A stretch of DNA of 41,025 nucleotides from a virus. The notes under the pieces are model-generated. The model saw nothing but the letters and a program-made list of their open reading frames with translations. It was not told the origin of the DNA and ran no database searches. Shown in pieces: positions 11,001 through 20,166 of this stretch. Within the stretch, counting starts at the first letter, position 1. Every line of letters begins with the position of its first letter. The DNA lies in IMG/VR virus record IMGVR_UViG_3300021389_000053, positions 1-41,025 of that record. The stretch is one strand, 5' to 3'. The translations under genes and the position numbers were made by a program.

Positions 11001-11353
11001 TTTCAGATGTAATAACAAAATCAGATAGAAAATACAGAGCAGTTCTTGATTCTACAGTAAAAATTTCACCCGTTTTTTTGATTATGTCAGAAGAAAATCC
11101 CTTGGCTAAAACTAAAAAAAGATTGGGCCCAACAAATTTATCTGTAGAACGATCTAAGTTTAACAATAGAGCACAATCAGGTTTGGATTATAATAAAAAT
11201 TTGATCGATTTCAATACTATTGATAAATATTCGCCAGAAACATTACACGATAAAACTAACTATGCCGCAGAATCTTCTTTAATAAAATACACTTCGGCGC
11301 CGACAACTGTTGAAGAATTGAATGAAATTTTAGAAACATCAACAATCGACTAA
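5084..11353 (+). CDS. Giant baseplate wedge protein, gp7-like position, with LamG-like domain
   Basis: This 2089-residue protein begins with a module often found in marine T4-like phages in the gp7 slot: LPTYISSDEDYSRFVKFLEL, then YYEWM and a DIDDTLEMFV stretch. It is probably the wedge initiator equivalent, though T4 gp7 is only 1032 residues. Residues about 400-1035 hold several beta-rich repeats with a G-x-GY/F-x-x-G core (GSAGDGYIDGEHI, SGGTGFQYLVNDVLKI, GGTGYNIGQILTF). A LamG/concanavalin-like domain follows at about 1035-1180 (DFWYFRKG near 1047, then DWHHIAVFLG and KVYVDGQ). The C-terminal part (from about 1590) is rich in Trp and Tyr (WAYGETDGHWYP). It lies 2 bases after gp6 and ends just before a late promoter. 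The gp7 assignment is by N-terminal pattern and synteny only; LamG suggests a surface-exposed, perhaps carbohydrate-binding, extension. Confidence 0.75.
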   Translation: MNKTNISNVANHIKSQLPTYISSDEDYSRFVKFLELYYEWMSQSDNPSGVTGDITEYGDIDDTLEMFVSLYKNELASSFPNVVKIKGTNEKNSENVNLNQLGNAAETATESLYDQEFLMDGIATSFKLNYFNPFYYFGETDATTVVDEIVVFKNPASDVANRGDGDTLQSYIDSLTPPDVSRTGSTGHYVKLVENTDYVIEENFIKFIDSNGDPDTLISNDIVKVRFYVKTYLDVSTTPDTEDGVKRLVESTGVKKTTYENQRNFLKFMKDFYQSKGTEKSYDFLFRAIFNEPIEIYYPKDNLFKASNNIWESSTSVRAIPHEVNYDNPAIQNPYRITGKVSGATATVEYYNDFEIGSYDVREYFITNVFGTFQSEEDIIVAQQNGTTFEEKLYECVVGFDIINAGTDYSRNQPLHYNLSSNGSGQGFAAVIDHTTTGKVESIDIGSAGDGYIDGEHIEFVHTGSLGSGASGIVKNTSGLTTEYGVLFNQNPSSSEYIANGPQTIFDIGLSGDVYHDTAKNTVVSIENIDSKSSSVFALYDFEGIDNSIITVKDGTRFSGLIPDLKSNMNGIRIETSLASTVSPPYSVANINPTDDLDTRYQHDLVLTISSVDSNGAITGVNVENSINGITGAALGTKSAGKTSTNSQVLPSPVNLINQSGKYESGNGFNAKFDISITDNSITTIDLSSGGTGFQYLVNDVLKIDGSAFGENGNSGTNDVFVKITAVSNGTSYPTVIQEDLSNSIDGYSTTSISGQNASFNISTGMNPYPRLFSVISNNTPLSVGYKQNDVFIIPGDLVGGTTPENDITIIIDQVDSTGRIEEFSFRGISPVGIISTFDLVGTPVLPDVMSTYHNPIFTLTQYNATLTAGENAVFFVRRNGTSYIISEPSLSERGKNYVVGDSILIDGAQLDGASTTNDLSFEISSIDSNGGITGITNITGVAVNAFSITNQFARSVKGKDAEFDIAITNDLYSASVSSGKGGTGYNIGQILTFKGSTLANQWVKTGFTSKINQVGENALFTDSGYMRLSDIGETFRKNSTDGITIDFWYFRKGTEISGTYGGASIFSINDAVGGTQKTFLQQLPDGTLEFGNGTVSQTGSAISFGDWHHIAVFLGPTESKVYVDGQDYIAIANGSYFDISEYGEYTETITIDSTNTTGITKSYDPNSLIEVGVTYTANSALGIQYLPSKSITATNGTTIVWSNLSVGDVVTLTYSKPVKNFYLGARQKVDSSYSIEDYNHAFFGTLRFTTGQRYQEVSGSIEDTGTDNSISGVGLNPIYVNPIPSVQTIRESAPLKVTFKVTESNKSAFSMMFDLNETPRITRSVDSLNGLGETVTTTTDLFGPGETDNSGNPITPQYTLTQSLDSGGNAISGMGSGIAFSPDLGIDEVIEISYLSVLEDNVEYIIRNENHPVSANKISLRKSDENGIYSTYALPDGNSLRVNWSSKPRSEINLVSLLTAGNNYKRNPYGYVKNKTNGYKSQGSGAWFLGKGKDIGRIESFEINGNNFQSELDGFGVDYTTAPVVDLSSFGDGQAVVTVLTGPLCIRRGEFLNKQGFLSDDNRLYDGYLWQDFSYVVKVGRYIDEWRKIVKKIVHPAGLMMFGEYSITTDAVVRRGAGVAWAQLIYEIIKNVNMKVKNMDGLGRWAYGETDGHWYPTSTRQDTNYLNSHGNIFKYDNRQLSVNSTIDGMYNGVGEGEVSDDTAGSTSVDNGSGRYALLQADGTNASDGWWQVKKIAINFKEATGKDYSHYYTSNLIGNTVTVYDVSEEDMVADDWINTRPWGKFKITSAMIDSSVGERYVVYDVDLVSNYTPNMPTWDNAASGGPNIVEFRWDNIFRGNVDRNANSWIGSIMDGANPRDEKMIINISGRWNNIYGDVPTLHTTWKSLERFKFYFRDIYPWDELTSLYFSPSAEMTDSPYNRNRNTIQGNGLIYVATKHPNYNIWYSVPTDASGDTVVAVTDGTDHKWRNTVISDVITKSDRKYRAVLDSTVKISPVFLIMSEENPLAKTKKRLGPTNLSVERSKFNNRAQSGLDYNKNLIDFNTIDKYSPETLHDKTNYAAESSLIKYTSAPTTVEELNEILETSTID

Positions 11354-11360
11354 AAAAGAT

Positions 11361-11368
11361 TATAAATA
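11361..11368 (+). promoter_or_regulatory. T4-type late promoter TATAAATA before gp8
   Basis: An exact TATAAATA, the T4 late -10 consensus recognised with gp55 sigma, lies in the 45-base gap between the gp7-like gene and gp8. It is 31 bases before the gp8 ATG. It fits a late transcript for gp8 and the following fibre genes. Confidence 0.75.
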
Positions 11369-11398
11369 ATATAAAAATCATATGCAAAAGGTAAAACA

Positions 11399-13102
11399 AT
11401 GGCAGCAATTATCACAAATAAACTGAGAATATTTAACGCTCAGGAATTCTTGCAATCTATAAACAGATCAGCACCAATTTGGAAAGCATCAACATCTTAT
11501 GCTTTAGGAGATCAAGTCGTAAAGGATGGCAATCTATGGATAGCTTTAAATAGTGGAACAACTGGCGCGACCGGTCCAGTTCCTGATTCTTTAGTAGATG
11601 GTAATATTACTTGGTCATCTCTGGGCCACGCGGTATATAATAACCTTTACATGTCAATCGGTAAACCTACGCCTTGGTTAAATGATGCAAATCCGCCGAC
11701 CCCAGAAGATTCTATCGGATATGGATATGCAGTAAAAACCGCAATTATAGCGATGAAAAAAGTATTAAAGGCTGATATGACTCTTGCAATTCCAAGAATC
11801 AATTGGTCATCGGGCAACGTATATACTATGTATGAGCACGATCTAGCAGAAGAGATTATTCCCAATTCGTATGTAATAACTGAAGGATCTAATCAATATA
11901 ATGTATATAAATGCATTAACAATCAAAAGTTTGTAGATGATAGTACAACATCTATTGCAGTACAATCAACTGTAAAACCCACCTCTACATCGGTATCCGA
12001 AATAGAAACCACAGCGGATGGTTATAAGTGGAAGTTTATGTATTCTATTTCTCTATCAGATTCGTTGAAATTTTTGACAAAAGATTATATTCCAGTGACT
12101 AGAATTTCTTATGATCCTAATAATGATTTGTCAAATCTAACATCAGCAGATATTCAATGGGATATTCAACAGGCTGCAACTACTGCGCCAGGCCATATCA
12201 ATCAAGTAAAAATAATGCCCAATGAGGTTGGCCAAGCGGTAACAGGTGGTTCTGGATATCATGCAAATATAGTTAGAACTGATATTGCTTTAAGTGGTAA
12301 CGATACAATACATACCATAAATGGAGTTGATTCTGCTATGACAAATGATATGTATAAAGGATATCATATGGTAGACATCAGTAAGAGTCCACCAGAACAG
12401 GGCAAAATTTTAAATACTGTTGTAACGGGCACATCTGTAACTATTACATTAGACACGTCTCTATCAGGTGGTCCAAATTCTAGTATTATTATCGCGCCAG
12501 GTGTTACCATAAACAATGGCAATGGCAGTGGATTTTCAGCATATGGTACTGTGTCGAATGGAAAAATTTCTAATATAGTTATCACTAATAAAGGTACAAA
12601 TTATACCTTTATCGATTCTGCTACTATTGATACGGATCATTTGCCTGCTCTATCATCGGGCGTTCCTAATGTAAATGCATGTAAAGTAAAACCAATCATC
12701 AGTCCCGAAAAAGGTCACGGTTTTCATGCTATAGAAGAACTTGGTGGATATTATATTATGATTGCAATGCGACTAGAATATGATGAACAAGATACTAGGG
12801 ACGATGATACATCTACTAGCAAAACAAAATCAATGTTCCCTGTTTCGGGCACATCATCTATGTTTAGACAAATTGCAATTGTTGCAGATCCCCTTGAAAA
12901 AACATCTCTTATTTCTGCAACAAGCGATTCTTATAGAGGACCTGCTTATACAACTCCAAGTGCCGATGCGTGGGGAACAACAAATGAAACTACCTTTGAT
13001 GTAGAATCTGGTTCTGGTAAAGTTTTATACACTGAAAATAGACAACCAGTATCTAGGGCCATAGACCAAATCGAAGATATCAAGGTTGTCTTTGAATTTT
13101 AA
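11399..13102 (+). CDS. 8: gp8-like baseplate wedge protein with CBM-like insertion
   Basis: This 567-residue protein is the gp8 wedge subunit (T4 gp8 is 334 aa). The start MAAIITNKLRIFNAQEFLQS and the blocks NNLYMSIGKPTPW, IPRINWSSGNVYTMYEHD and ETTADGYKWKFMYSIS are characteristic, as is the end IDQIEDIKVVFEF. Residues about 27-76 form an inserted small domain (APIWKASTSYALGDQVVKDG, then LWIALNSGTTG and ITWSSLG) that resembles the W-x-x-x-x-x-Y-x-x-GD-x-V pattern of family 5/12 carbohydrate-binding modules. A later TNKGTNYTFIDSATI stretch recalls the G-x-GY repeats of the preceding gene. AAAAGG lies 7 bases before the ATG, and a late promoter is just upstream. Confidence 0.9.
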   Translation: MAAIITNKLRIFNAQEFLQSINRSAPIWKASTSYALGDQVVKDGNLWIALNSGTTGATGPVPDSLVDGNITWSSLGHAVYNNLYMSIGKPTPWLNDANPPTPEDSIGYGYAVKTAIIAMKKVLKADMTLAIPRINWSSGNVYTMYEHDLAEEIIPNSYVITEGSNQYNVYKCINNQKFVDDSTTSIAVQSTVKPTSTSVSEIETTADGYKWKFMYSISLSDSLKFLTKDYIPVTRISYDPNNDLSNLTSADIQWDIQQAATTAPGHINQVKIMPNEVGQAVTGGSGYHANIVRTDIALSGNDTIHTINGVDSAMTNDMYKGYHMVDISKSPPEQGKILNTVVTGTSVTITLDTSLSGGPNSSIIIAPGVTINNGNGSGFSAYGTVSNGKISNIVITNKGTNYTFIDSATIDTDHLPALSSGVPNVNACKVKPIISPEKGHGFHAIEELGGYYIMIAMRLEYDEQDTRDDDTSTSKTKSMFPVSGTSSMFRQIAIVADPLEKTSLISATSDSYRGPAYTTPSADAWGTTNETTFDVESGSGKVLYTENRQPVSRAIDQIEDIKVVFEF

Positions 13103-13134
13103 TTTGTTTAACTAACTAATGAGAGAAAACACAT

Positions 13135-16100
13135 ATGACTTTAAATCTTAATGTCACCCCCTATTTTGACGATTACGACATAAACAAGGGATATCTAAAA
13201 ATACTATTCAAGCCTGGAAATTCCATTCAGGCAAGAGAATTGACTCAAATGCAGAGTTTGTTACAACAACAGATTACTAATTTGTCGGATCATTTTTTCA
13301 AAGAAGGTGCGATGGTTATTCCTGGCCAAGCTGCGGTTGATTTATATGCTCAGTATGTAAAAGTTATGCTTCCCACTGCTTTACCATCTGCAAATGATTT
13401 TGTAGGAAAAGTGGTCCAAGGAAATAAAACTGGACTGAAAGCACTAGTCGTTAAACATGTAGATATTGTAGATGGAAATAGTGATGGAGATTTTACGGAT
13501 TATGAGGTAGACGGAGACGAACCAACTACATTATATTTGAAATATCTCGATGGAGCTCCAGATTCAACTACACAAGTTAATACAGGTTCTGGATTAGTTA
13601 ATATTGAAAATTCTGTGCCCGGCACCACATCGTTTACAGTTAATGGGGAGACTGTTACTATCGCCGCAGGCGCGACTGCTACATTTGTTGAGGGAGAAAC
13701 ACTAGTAACAACTGCAACAGATGGTTCTACTTTAGCTTGCGAAGTCATGTCAAATTCTGTTGTCTCTAGACCCATTGGTCAAGGTACGATTGCTTTTGTC
13801 GAAGAAGGTGTTTATTATATCAGTGGACAATTAGTAAAAATCCAATCACAAAGTATTGTTTTGAGCAAATATACCTCCGATCCATCTGCAAAAATTGGTC
13901 TGGATATTGCAGAAACGGTCATTACTTCTAATGATGACGATTCTTTGCTTGACACATCTTTGGGCAGCGTAAATTATAATGCGCCTGGGGCCGATAGATT
14001 ACAAATAACATTGACATTAGTAAAGAAACCTTTTGATGTAGTAGACACAACTGGATTTGTCGAATTGATCAGTATTAAAGATGGAAAGATTGCTACTCAG
14101 GCAGCAAGAGATGAATATGAAATTTTAATGAAAACTTTGGCCAGAAGAACCTATGACGAATCTGGTGATTACACAGTCAGACCTTTTAAATTGGATATCA
14201 GAGAATATTATAATGAAGATAACAATGAAGGCGTTTTTGATATGTCAGATTTTGTATTTGACACAGATATTGAGGCCAGATTTTGGGCTAAAGATAGAAT
14301 GCCAGAAGAATATGGAATGACTATAGATGGAGTTGGACAATCTCATCAGATAACTCAGCAAGATATTAGAAATTACCCCGATCAGGTATTGGACACGACT
14401 CAAACAAAATATTATCCGGGCCTCACGCATCAAAATTTAATCAATGCCGTCAGAAATAAAATTGCAATTGGTATTGAATCTGGCAAGGCGTATGTAAAAG
14501 GGTATGAAATAGAATCGCGGGCGTTGACAAAAGAAAGTAAATATCTTATATATGACAAAGCAAGAGAAATTTATAAGGAAAATAATGAATTTATTCCTGT
14601 GGATTTGGGCCCATATATTTTAGTTTCGGATGTTAAAGGTTTACCAAAAGTCAATAGTTCTGTTAATTTAGTTAATTGTCATATCGGTGCTGGTGCTGCG
14701 GAAAAATGGATTTCAGTTTCGGCTGATTCTGCAAACACTTCTCAAAATGCTGCTGGAGTAGTTGTAGATGGAGTCGCTGGTGAAATTCCAGTAAACATGT
14801 TCGAGAGTGGTACTCTGTCAAGCGGAGTTCTGGGCGCAAATACATATGGTATTGATATTGTTGGTACTGCAAAAGTTAAGGCATTCCATTATTATGATGA
14901 CTCTAGTAGCGGTGCTCGTGGAAATAACTATACAACTTCAGATTTTAGACCGCCCATCACCGCGCAAGAAACAGCAATATATAAAGTATATTTGTATGAT
15001 TTGGAATTTGAAATCAATCCTAGAACTGGTGGTGAATATGCCATATCAGATGCTAGATCATTGACTTCAATAGAAACTTATGGTGCTTCTAAAGTATATG
15101 ATTTCGGTTCAAATATATTGACAAAAATGATAACAATGCAAACTAATGGTACATTTGACACAAAAACCATGTTGTATGAAAAAGATAATGATGCCATTCG
15201 GGGAATAGTTTATCATTATAATCAATATACTGGACTCTTATTGGTAAAACCATTAAATTCTGGTAATGCGGGTGGTACGAATGGCCAAGTCGGCGATTCT
15301 AATATTTTGCCAAGGGATAGTTTCAGTCTTAATAGAATAATTTTAGAAGCTGGTGGTGTAAGTTCATCTGGAACATTTACAAATAGTGGTAATTCTACAG
15401 ATACTACTATCAGTGATACAGGAGTTTCCGCTAGACTTTTCAGTAAATCTGTTGTAACTGCATCCGAGGGTAGTAGTTTGGTATCCACAGGTAACAAATG
15501 GGTTCAGACCATACGACATATAGATGATATTAGTGGTACTGCTACAGTAGATACTCAATATTCAGTTATGAAACAATTTGTTGGCGTGACTAGTGGGGCT
15601 TCTGGTTCAGTAACTCTTACCTTAGCAGCCGCAGATGAATATTTTGAACAAACGACATCTTTATATAGTGTATGGCAACCAGCTAATGGAACAACTATCA
15701 CCGCCGGTGTAGTAGGAGTTCAGTCGGGTTTCAGCTTCTCGGCGGACTTAAAGGAGGTTACTTTTAACACTTCTATATCAAGTTCGACTAGTTTAAATGT
15801 TTCAGTTCCAGTTAGAAAAACTCAATCTAAAGAAAAAATCAAAACAGAAAATACTCAGATATATATGCCATTCACATTGACAACATTAACAGGTGCAAAT
15901 ATAACAGGTATAAACTGGAATTCCATTGTAGCAACCAATGATACAAACAACACCAATACCTATGATACTGATATTGCCTCTCAGAGAACTACCTCTTCTG
16001 GTCAGTTACTTAGTACATTAACAGGTTTGGGAACCAGCACTACATTGAGTTTACCTATAAGTGAGTATCAACTGCATCATTCGGATGTGACTGAATTGAA

Positions 16101-19100
16101 AAAACTGTACGATACTTGTAATGTGAATAATTATGCGTATAGGGTAAGTGTAGATTCTTCTGATAAGAAAAATATTCACCAAATGTCAGAGTCAGAATTT
16201 GAATTTGCTCTGAAAGCATACAATTTTTGGGAACAGACCAGTGTTAGTCCGTTCGATGTAAGTTTACAGAATAGTACCAATACCATGACTTATGAATTAG
16301 TTGAGGCCGGTTTGACAAAGGATGGTATAAAAAATCCATTTTCAAGTGAAATTTTGACTATGTTTGTTTCTGGTACAACTGCGATTCCAAATCAGACGGA
16401 TATTCCTGTTAAAATTAATGATGTTACCGATAGATATATTTTAGACTCTGGTAGTAAATCAAATGTTCTAGGACTTGGAAAGGTGAGTATTAGAGGTTCA
16501 GCCGAGGCTTGTAAAGGTCGTCCCATTTTGATATATTCATATTTGTCACATGGCGTTGGTGATTATTCTTCGGTAGATTCATATCTTAATTATGATGATA
16601 TTGATTATTTTGGTAATGAGAGATTATCCGATTCCTTTGACTTTAGACCTGCTTTGGAATGGTCACAACTAGATGGTTCAGGTGGATTAGTTGGTGGCGG
16701 TTGGCCAAATGTCAGGGGTATCGTAAGTAATTCTTCTGGTGACTATCCCAGAACAGGTAGTGCTATTAGTGCAGATCTTCGTGCATATCTAGGTAGAAAA
16801 GATAAACTTTATGTCACACCAAAGGGAAAATTTTTAATAAAATATGGTAGTTCTTCATTGAATCCTATGTTACCCGATGATCCGACAGATGCCATGGTCA
16901 TATACGAATTAGTGACAGAACCATATACAGTAGGTCCAGAAGCAATATCAGTTTCTATGATGGATAATAAAAGATATACTATGAGAGATATTGGAAGGTT
17001 GGAAAAAAGAATTTCCAATTTAGAATATTATACATCTCTCAGTCTTTTAGAAAAAGATACAATAGACATGAAAGTTACAGATGCTGACGGAAACGATAGA
17101 TTCAAAAATGGGTTCATTGTAGATCAGTTTCAAAATCATAATGTCGGCGCAACAGCCAACCCAGATTATAGAGTCGCTATTGATGCTAATCGGTCAGAAC
17201 TGAGACCTTTTCATACCTCAAAAAATGTCAATCTTAAAATCAACACAGTAGAGTCATCTGGGTATGCTCTTAAAGAACAGAAAGTTTACTTGCCATATAC
17301 TAGCGAAGAAATTATGGCACAGGAAAAATCTTCAAAAACAATCAATGTAAATCCTTTTGCTATTTTCTCATTTAGGGGCAGTGTAAATCTCTATCCTTCA
17401 ACTGACGATTGGAAAGAAACTAATCAGGCCCCAGATATTGTAACAGACAAAAGAGATGAATATGAGGTATTTAAACATTTACTTCCGGAAGATGGAGTTA
17501 TGGGTACAGAATGGGGCGAATGGGAAACAAACTGGACCGGTTTAGAGCAAGGCACGCCCGTGCCGATAGATACTCGTGTTATACGGGACCCCGCAAAGTC
17601 AGGCCCTTGGTGGATCCGTCAAAACTTGATGAGAACACCGCAAACAAGAGTGGGTACAAAAACTCGATTGGGACAACTGACCACCGTTGCGCCTTTAGAT
17701 AAAAGTGAAAATTATGGAACTAAAACTCTAAAAACTGAAGTGATTCCTTATATTCGTTCGAGAAATGTTTATTTCTCGGCTGAAAGAATGAAATCAAATA
17801 CAAAATTGTATCCGTATTTTGATGGAGTATCAGTTTCAGAGTTTTGTGAAAGTACTAGAAAATTCACATTTACGGATACCAATGAGGTTATTGCTCAGTG
17901 GTTTAAAGATAATAGAGATGTGATAGTGGATAATAGAGGAAATGTTGGTTTGGTGGGAGACACCAGCGAACATAAAGTGAATGTATACGATGTTGATTGG
18001 ATAAATGCAACTACTATTACACTACATGTGGGACCAGATAATGTATTTGCACAATTTGGTGGACGCGAGGGTTCGTATACTACTGGCGAACAAATGACTG
18101 TTAAATGGCCGGATCCAGATAGTCCAACTGGTCTTTCTGAAAAACGAGTCGGAACATTGCCTAGTGGGGATAACTTAGTAGCAGCAAATTCAGATCTTAT
18201 AACAGATAAATCAGGATTTATTTCTGGAATATTCTCACTTCCAAATACTGGAAATATGAGATTTAAAACCGGCGAAAGAATTTTTAGACTATCGGATCAA
18301 TTAAACAATGCATCTGATGCAGGCACAGAAGGTCAAACAACATATTCTGCAACTGGTATTATAGAAACTGTTGCTAATCAAATTGTCTTGACAAGAGTTC
18401 CAGAATTTACGACCACTGAGGTTGATTCTGGACCAATTCGCACCACCGAGCCGGCCGAGGCCCTTGATGATTGGAGTACAGTAGCAGGATGGTATGATCC
18501 ACTAGCACAGACAATTATGGTTGATATGGATGGCGGCATGTTTATCAGTGCAGTCGACCTATTCTTTTCCACTAAAGACGATGGCACAACCTCCGATGGA
18601 TTTGTACCTGTTACATGTCAAATTAGACACACTGTAAATGGATATCCTGGCCCTAAGATTTTGGGCGAAAAAGTCTTATATCCAAAAGATGTAAATATTT
18701 CTGAACTTGGCACAGAACCTACACAGTTTGTATTCCCTTCTCCAATTTATGTACAAGATCAAACGGAATATTGTATTGTTATCTTAGCAGAAACTCAGGG
18801 TTATAGATGTCATATTTCTAGGATGGGACAAGAAGCCGTTGATGGTAGTGGAATCATTTCTACTCAACCACATGCTGGCGTTTTCTTTAAATCACAGAAC
18901 GCATCTACTTGGACAGCAGATCAAATGGAAGATTTGAAGTTTAGAGTACATCGTGCCGTATTTGATACATCTGCTCGGGGAGAAGTGATATTAGAAAACA
19001 CAGAATATGATGATAACAATAATGATCTGTGGTCAAAAGAATTTGGTCCGCAAAGTATGAAAATAACTGAAAATTCATCAAAAATTACATTTTATGTCAA

Positions 19101-20163
19101 TGATACTTCGGGACTTGTTTCGACAGACCGATGGTCAGGTCAAGGATATAACTACGTTACTTTATCAGATTTTCATGGAACATATGATGTATTTCCATCA
19201 GAATCTTTCAACGGCGACCACCTAGTTACAGAAACAACTTATGATACATTCACTATTGATATGAGAAATAGTTTTTATGCTCAGGGATCTACTACATTGG
19301 CCGCAGCTTACTCAGCTGCAGAATTGCCGACCGTGACAAATACATACACTCCAAGAAGCAATACAAATTTTGCCCCGAGGTTTATGGGCAATTTTAAATA
19401 TGATCTAATGAAACCGACTATTCAAACAATAGAATTACCAAATACTAATATTTCTGCACAGTTCCGTGGATTATCTGGTACATCTCAAGATTCTAATAGA
19501 GTGCCGGGAATTAAAGATCCTAATTATCAGTATTTTGTACCCAATAAAAATATTGAGTTTTCTTCTCCGATGATGATGGCAACAAATACAAATGAAAGAC
19601 TTTTCAACACTTCTTCTACTGAGATTGATAAAAAATCATTGGCGATAAAATTAAATTTGACTACGGAGTTTGATAATATTTCTCCTGTTGTCGATACTCA
19701 AAGAATGAGCGCAATTCTTGTATCAAATAAAACGAATAGTCCTTCAAATACAACTGCTGGACAGAGAGGATATGTTAATACAGGATTCATTGCAGAAACA
19801 GAACCCACAGGTGGTTCTATTGCAACTAAATATATGACAAAAGAAGTTACTTTAAATCAGGCTTCTACATCTTTGAAAACTATTGCGTCCGTAATCAAAC
19901 AGGCGCCATGTGATATTGATTTTTACTACAGAATTAAAACTTCAGAAGAACAAGTTTTTTTAGATAGACCTTGGGTATTAATGGAAAGACCAGATGTGTA
20001 TAGTAATAATTCTGCGAATGAAAATGATTTTAAAGAGTTTGAATTTGATTTGCAAGATTTGCCAGAGTTTACTTCTGTATCAGTAAAAATTGTAATGACA
20101 ACTACAAACTCTTCTATTGTTCCAAGAGTAAAAGACCTAAGAATAATTGCATTGGCGAGTTAA
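13135..20163 (+). CDS. DUF4815-type giant virion structural protein
   Basis: This 2342-residue protein starts with the signature of a large structural protein family of marine T4-like phages (DUF4815): YFDDYDINKGYLKILFKPGN, SIQARELTQMQSLLQQQI and HFFKEGAMVIPGQAAV. Around residues 1785-1930 there is the family's conserved beta block DPLAQTIMVDMDGGMFISAV, then DLFFSTKD, CQIRHTVNGYPGPKI and TEYCIVILAE. It occupies the place where T4 has gp9/gp10, so it is likely a peripheral baseplate or fibre-socket protein; that role is inference from position. GAGAG precedes the ATG by about 8 bases. No signal peptide or membrane segment is visible. The family recognition is firm; the precise role in the particle is not. 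Confidence 0.8.
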   Translation: MTLNLNVTPYFDDYDINKGYLKILFKPGNSIQARELTQMQSLLQQQITNLSDHFFKEGAMVIPGQAAVDLYAQYVKVMLPTALPSANDFVGKVVQGNKTGLKALVVKHVDIVDGNSDGDFTDYEVDGDEPTTLYLKYLDGAPDSTTQVNTGSGLVNIENSVPGTTSFTVNGETVTIAAGATATFVEGETLVTTATDGSTLACEVMSNSVVSRPIGQGTIAFVEEGVYYISGQLVKIQSQSIVLSKYTSDPSAKIGLDIAETVITSNDDDSLLDTSLGSVNYNAPGADRLQITLTLVKKPFDVVDTTGFVELISIKDGKIATQAARDEYEILMKTLARRTYDESGDYTVRPFKLDIREYYNEDNNEGVFDMSDFVFDTDIEARFWAKDRMPEEYGMTIDGVGQSHQITQQDIRNYPDQVLDTTQTKYYPGLTHQNLINAVRNKIAIGIESGKAYVKGYEIESRALTKESKYLIYDKAREIYKENNEFIPVDLGPYILVSDVKGLPKVNSSVNLVNCHIGAGAAEKWISVSADSANTSQNAAGVVVDGVAGEIPVNMFESGTLSSGVLGANTYGIDIVGTAKVKAFHYYDDSSSGARGNNYTTSDFRPPITAQETAIYKVYLYDLEFEINPRTGGEYAISDARSLTSIETYGASKVYDFGSNILTKMITMQTNGTFDTKTMLYEKDNDAIRGIVYHYNQYTGLLLVKPLNSGNAGGTNGQVGDSNILPRDSFSLNRIILEAGGVSSSGTFTNSGNSTDTTISDTGVSARLFSKSVVTASEGSSLVSTGNKWVQTIRHIDDISGTATVDTQYSVMKQFVGVTSGASGSVTLTLAAADEYFEQTTSLYSVWQPANGTTITAGVVGVQSGFSFSADLKEVTFNTSISSSTSLNVSVPVRKTQSKEKIKTENTQIYMPFTLTTLTGANITGINWNSIVATNDTNNTNTYDTDIASQRTTSSGQLLSTLTGLGTSTTLSLPISEYQLHHSDVTELKKLYDTCNVNNYAYRVSVDSSDKKNIHQMSESEFEFALKAYNFWEQTSVSPFDVSLQNSTNTMTYELVEAGLTKDGIKNPFSSEILTMFVSGTTAIPNQTDIPVKINDVTDRYILDSGSKSNVLGLGKVSIRGSAEACKGRPILIYSYLSHGVGDYSSVDSYLNYDDIDYFGNERLSDSFDFRPALEWSQLDGSGGLVGGGWPNVRGIVSNSSGDYPRTGSAISADLRAYLGRKDKLYVTPKGKFLIKYGSSSLNPMLPDDPTDAMVIYELVTEPYTVGPEAISVSMMDNKRYTMRDIGRLEKRISNLEYYTSLSLLEKDTIDMKVTDADGNDRFKNGFIVDQFQNHNVGATANPDYRVAIDANRSELRPFHTSKNVNLKINTVESSGYALKEQKVYLPYTSEEIMAQEKSSKTINVNPFAIFSFRGSVNLYPSTDDWKETNQAPDIVTDKRDEYEVFKHLLPEDGVMGTEWGEWETNWTGLEQGTPVPIDTRVIRDPAKSGPWWIRQNLMRTPQTRVGTKTRLGQLTTVAPLDKSENYGTKTLKTEVIPYIRSRNVYFSAERMKSNTKLYPYFDGVSVSEFCESTRKFTFTDTNEVIAQWFKDNRDVIVDNRGNVGLVGDTSEHKVNVYDVDWINATTITLHVGPDNVFAQFGGREGSYTTGEQMTVKWPDPDSPTGLSEKRVGTLPSGDNLVAANSDLITDKSGFISGIFSLPNTGNMRFKTGERIFRLSDQLNNASDAGTEGQTTYSATGIIETVANQIVLTRVPEFTTTEVDSGPIRTTEPAEALDDWSTVAGWYDPLAQTIMVDMDGGMFISAVDLFFSTKDDGTTSDGFVPVTCQIRHTVNGYPGPKILGEKVLYPKDVNISELGTEPTQFVFPSPIYVQDQTEYCIVILAETQGYRCHISRMGQEAVDGSGIISTQPHAGVFFKSQNASTWTADQMEDLKFRVHRAVFDTSARGEVILENTEYDDNNNDLWSKEFGPQSMKITENSSKITFYVNDTSGLVSTDRWSGQGYNYVTLSDFHGTYDVFPSESFNGDHLVTETTYDTFTIDMRNSFYAQGSTTLAAAYSAAELPTVTNTYTPRSNTNFAPRFMGNFKYDLMKPTIQTIELPNTNISAQFRGLSGTSQDSNRVPGIKDPNYQYFVPNKNIEFSSPMMMATNTNERLFNTSSTEIDKKSLAIKLNLTTEFDNISPVVDTQRMSAILVSNKTNSPSNTTAGQRGYVNTGFIAETEPTGGSIATKYMTKEVTLNQASTSLKTIASVIKQAPCDIDFYYRIKTSEEQVFLDRPWVLMERPDVYSNNSANENDFKEFEFDLQDLPEFTSVSVKIVMTTTNSSIVPRVKDLRIIALAS

Positions 20164-20166
20164 GAT

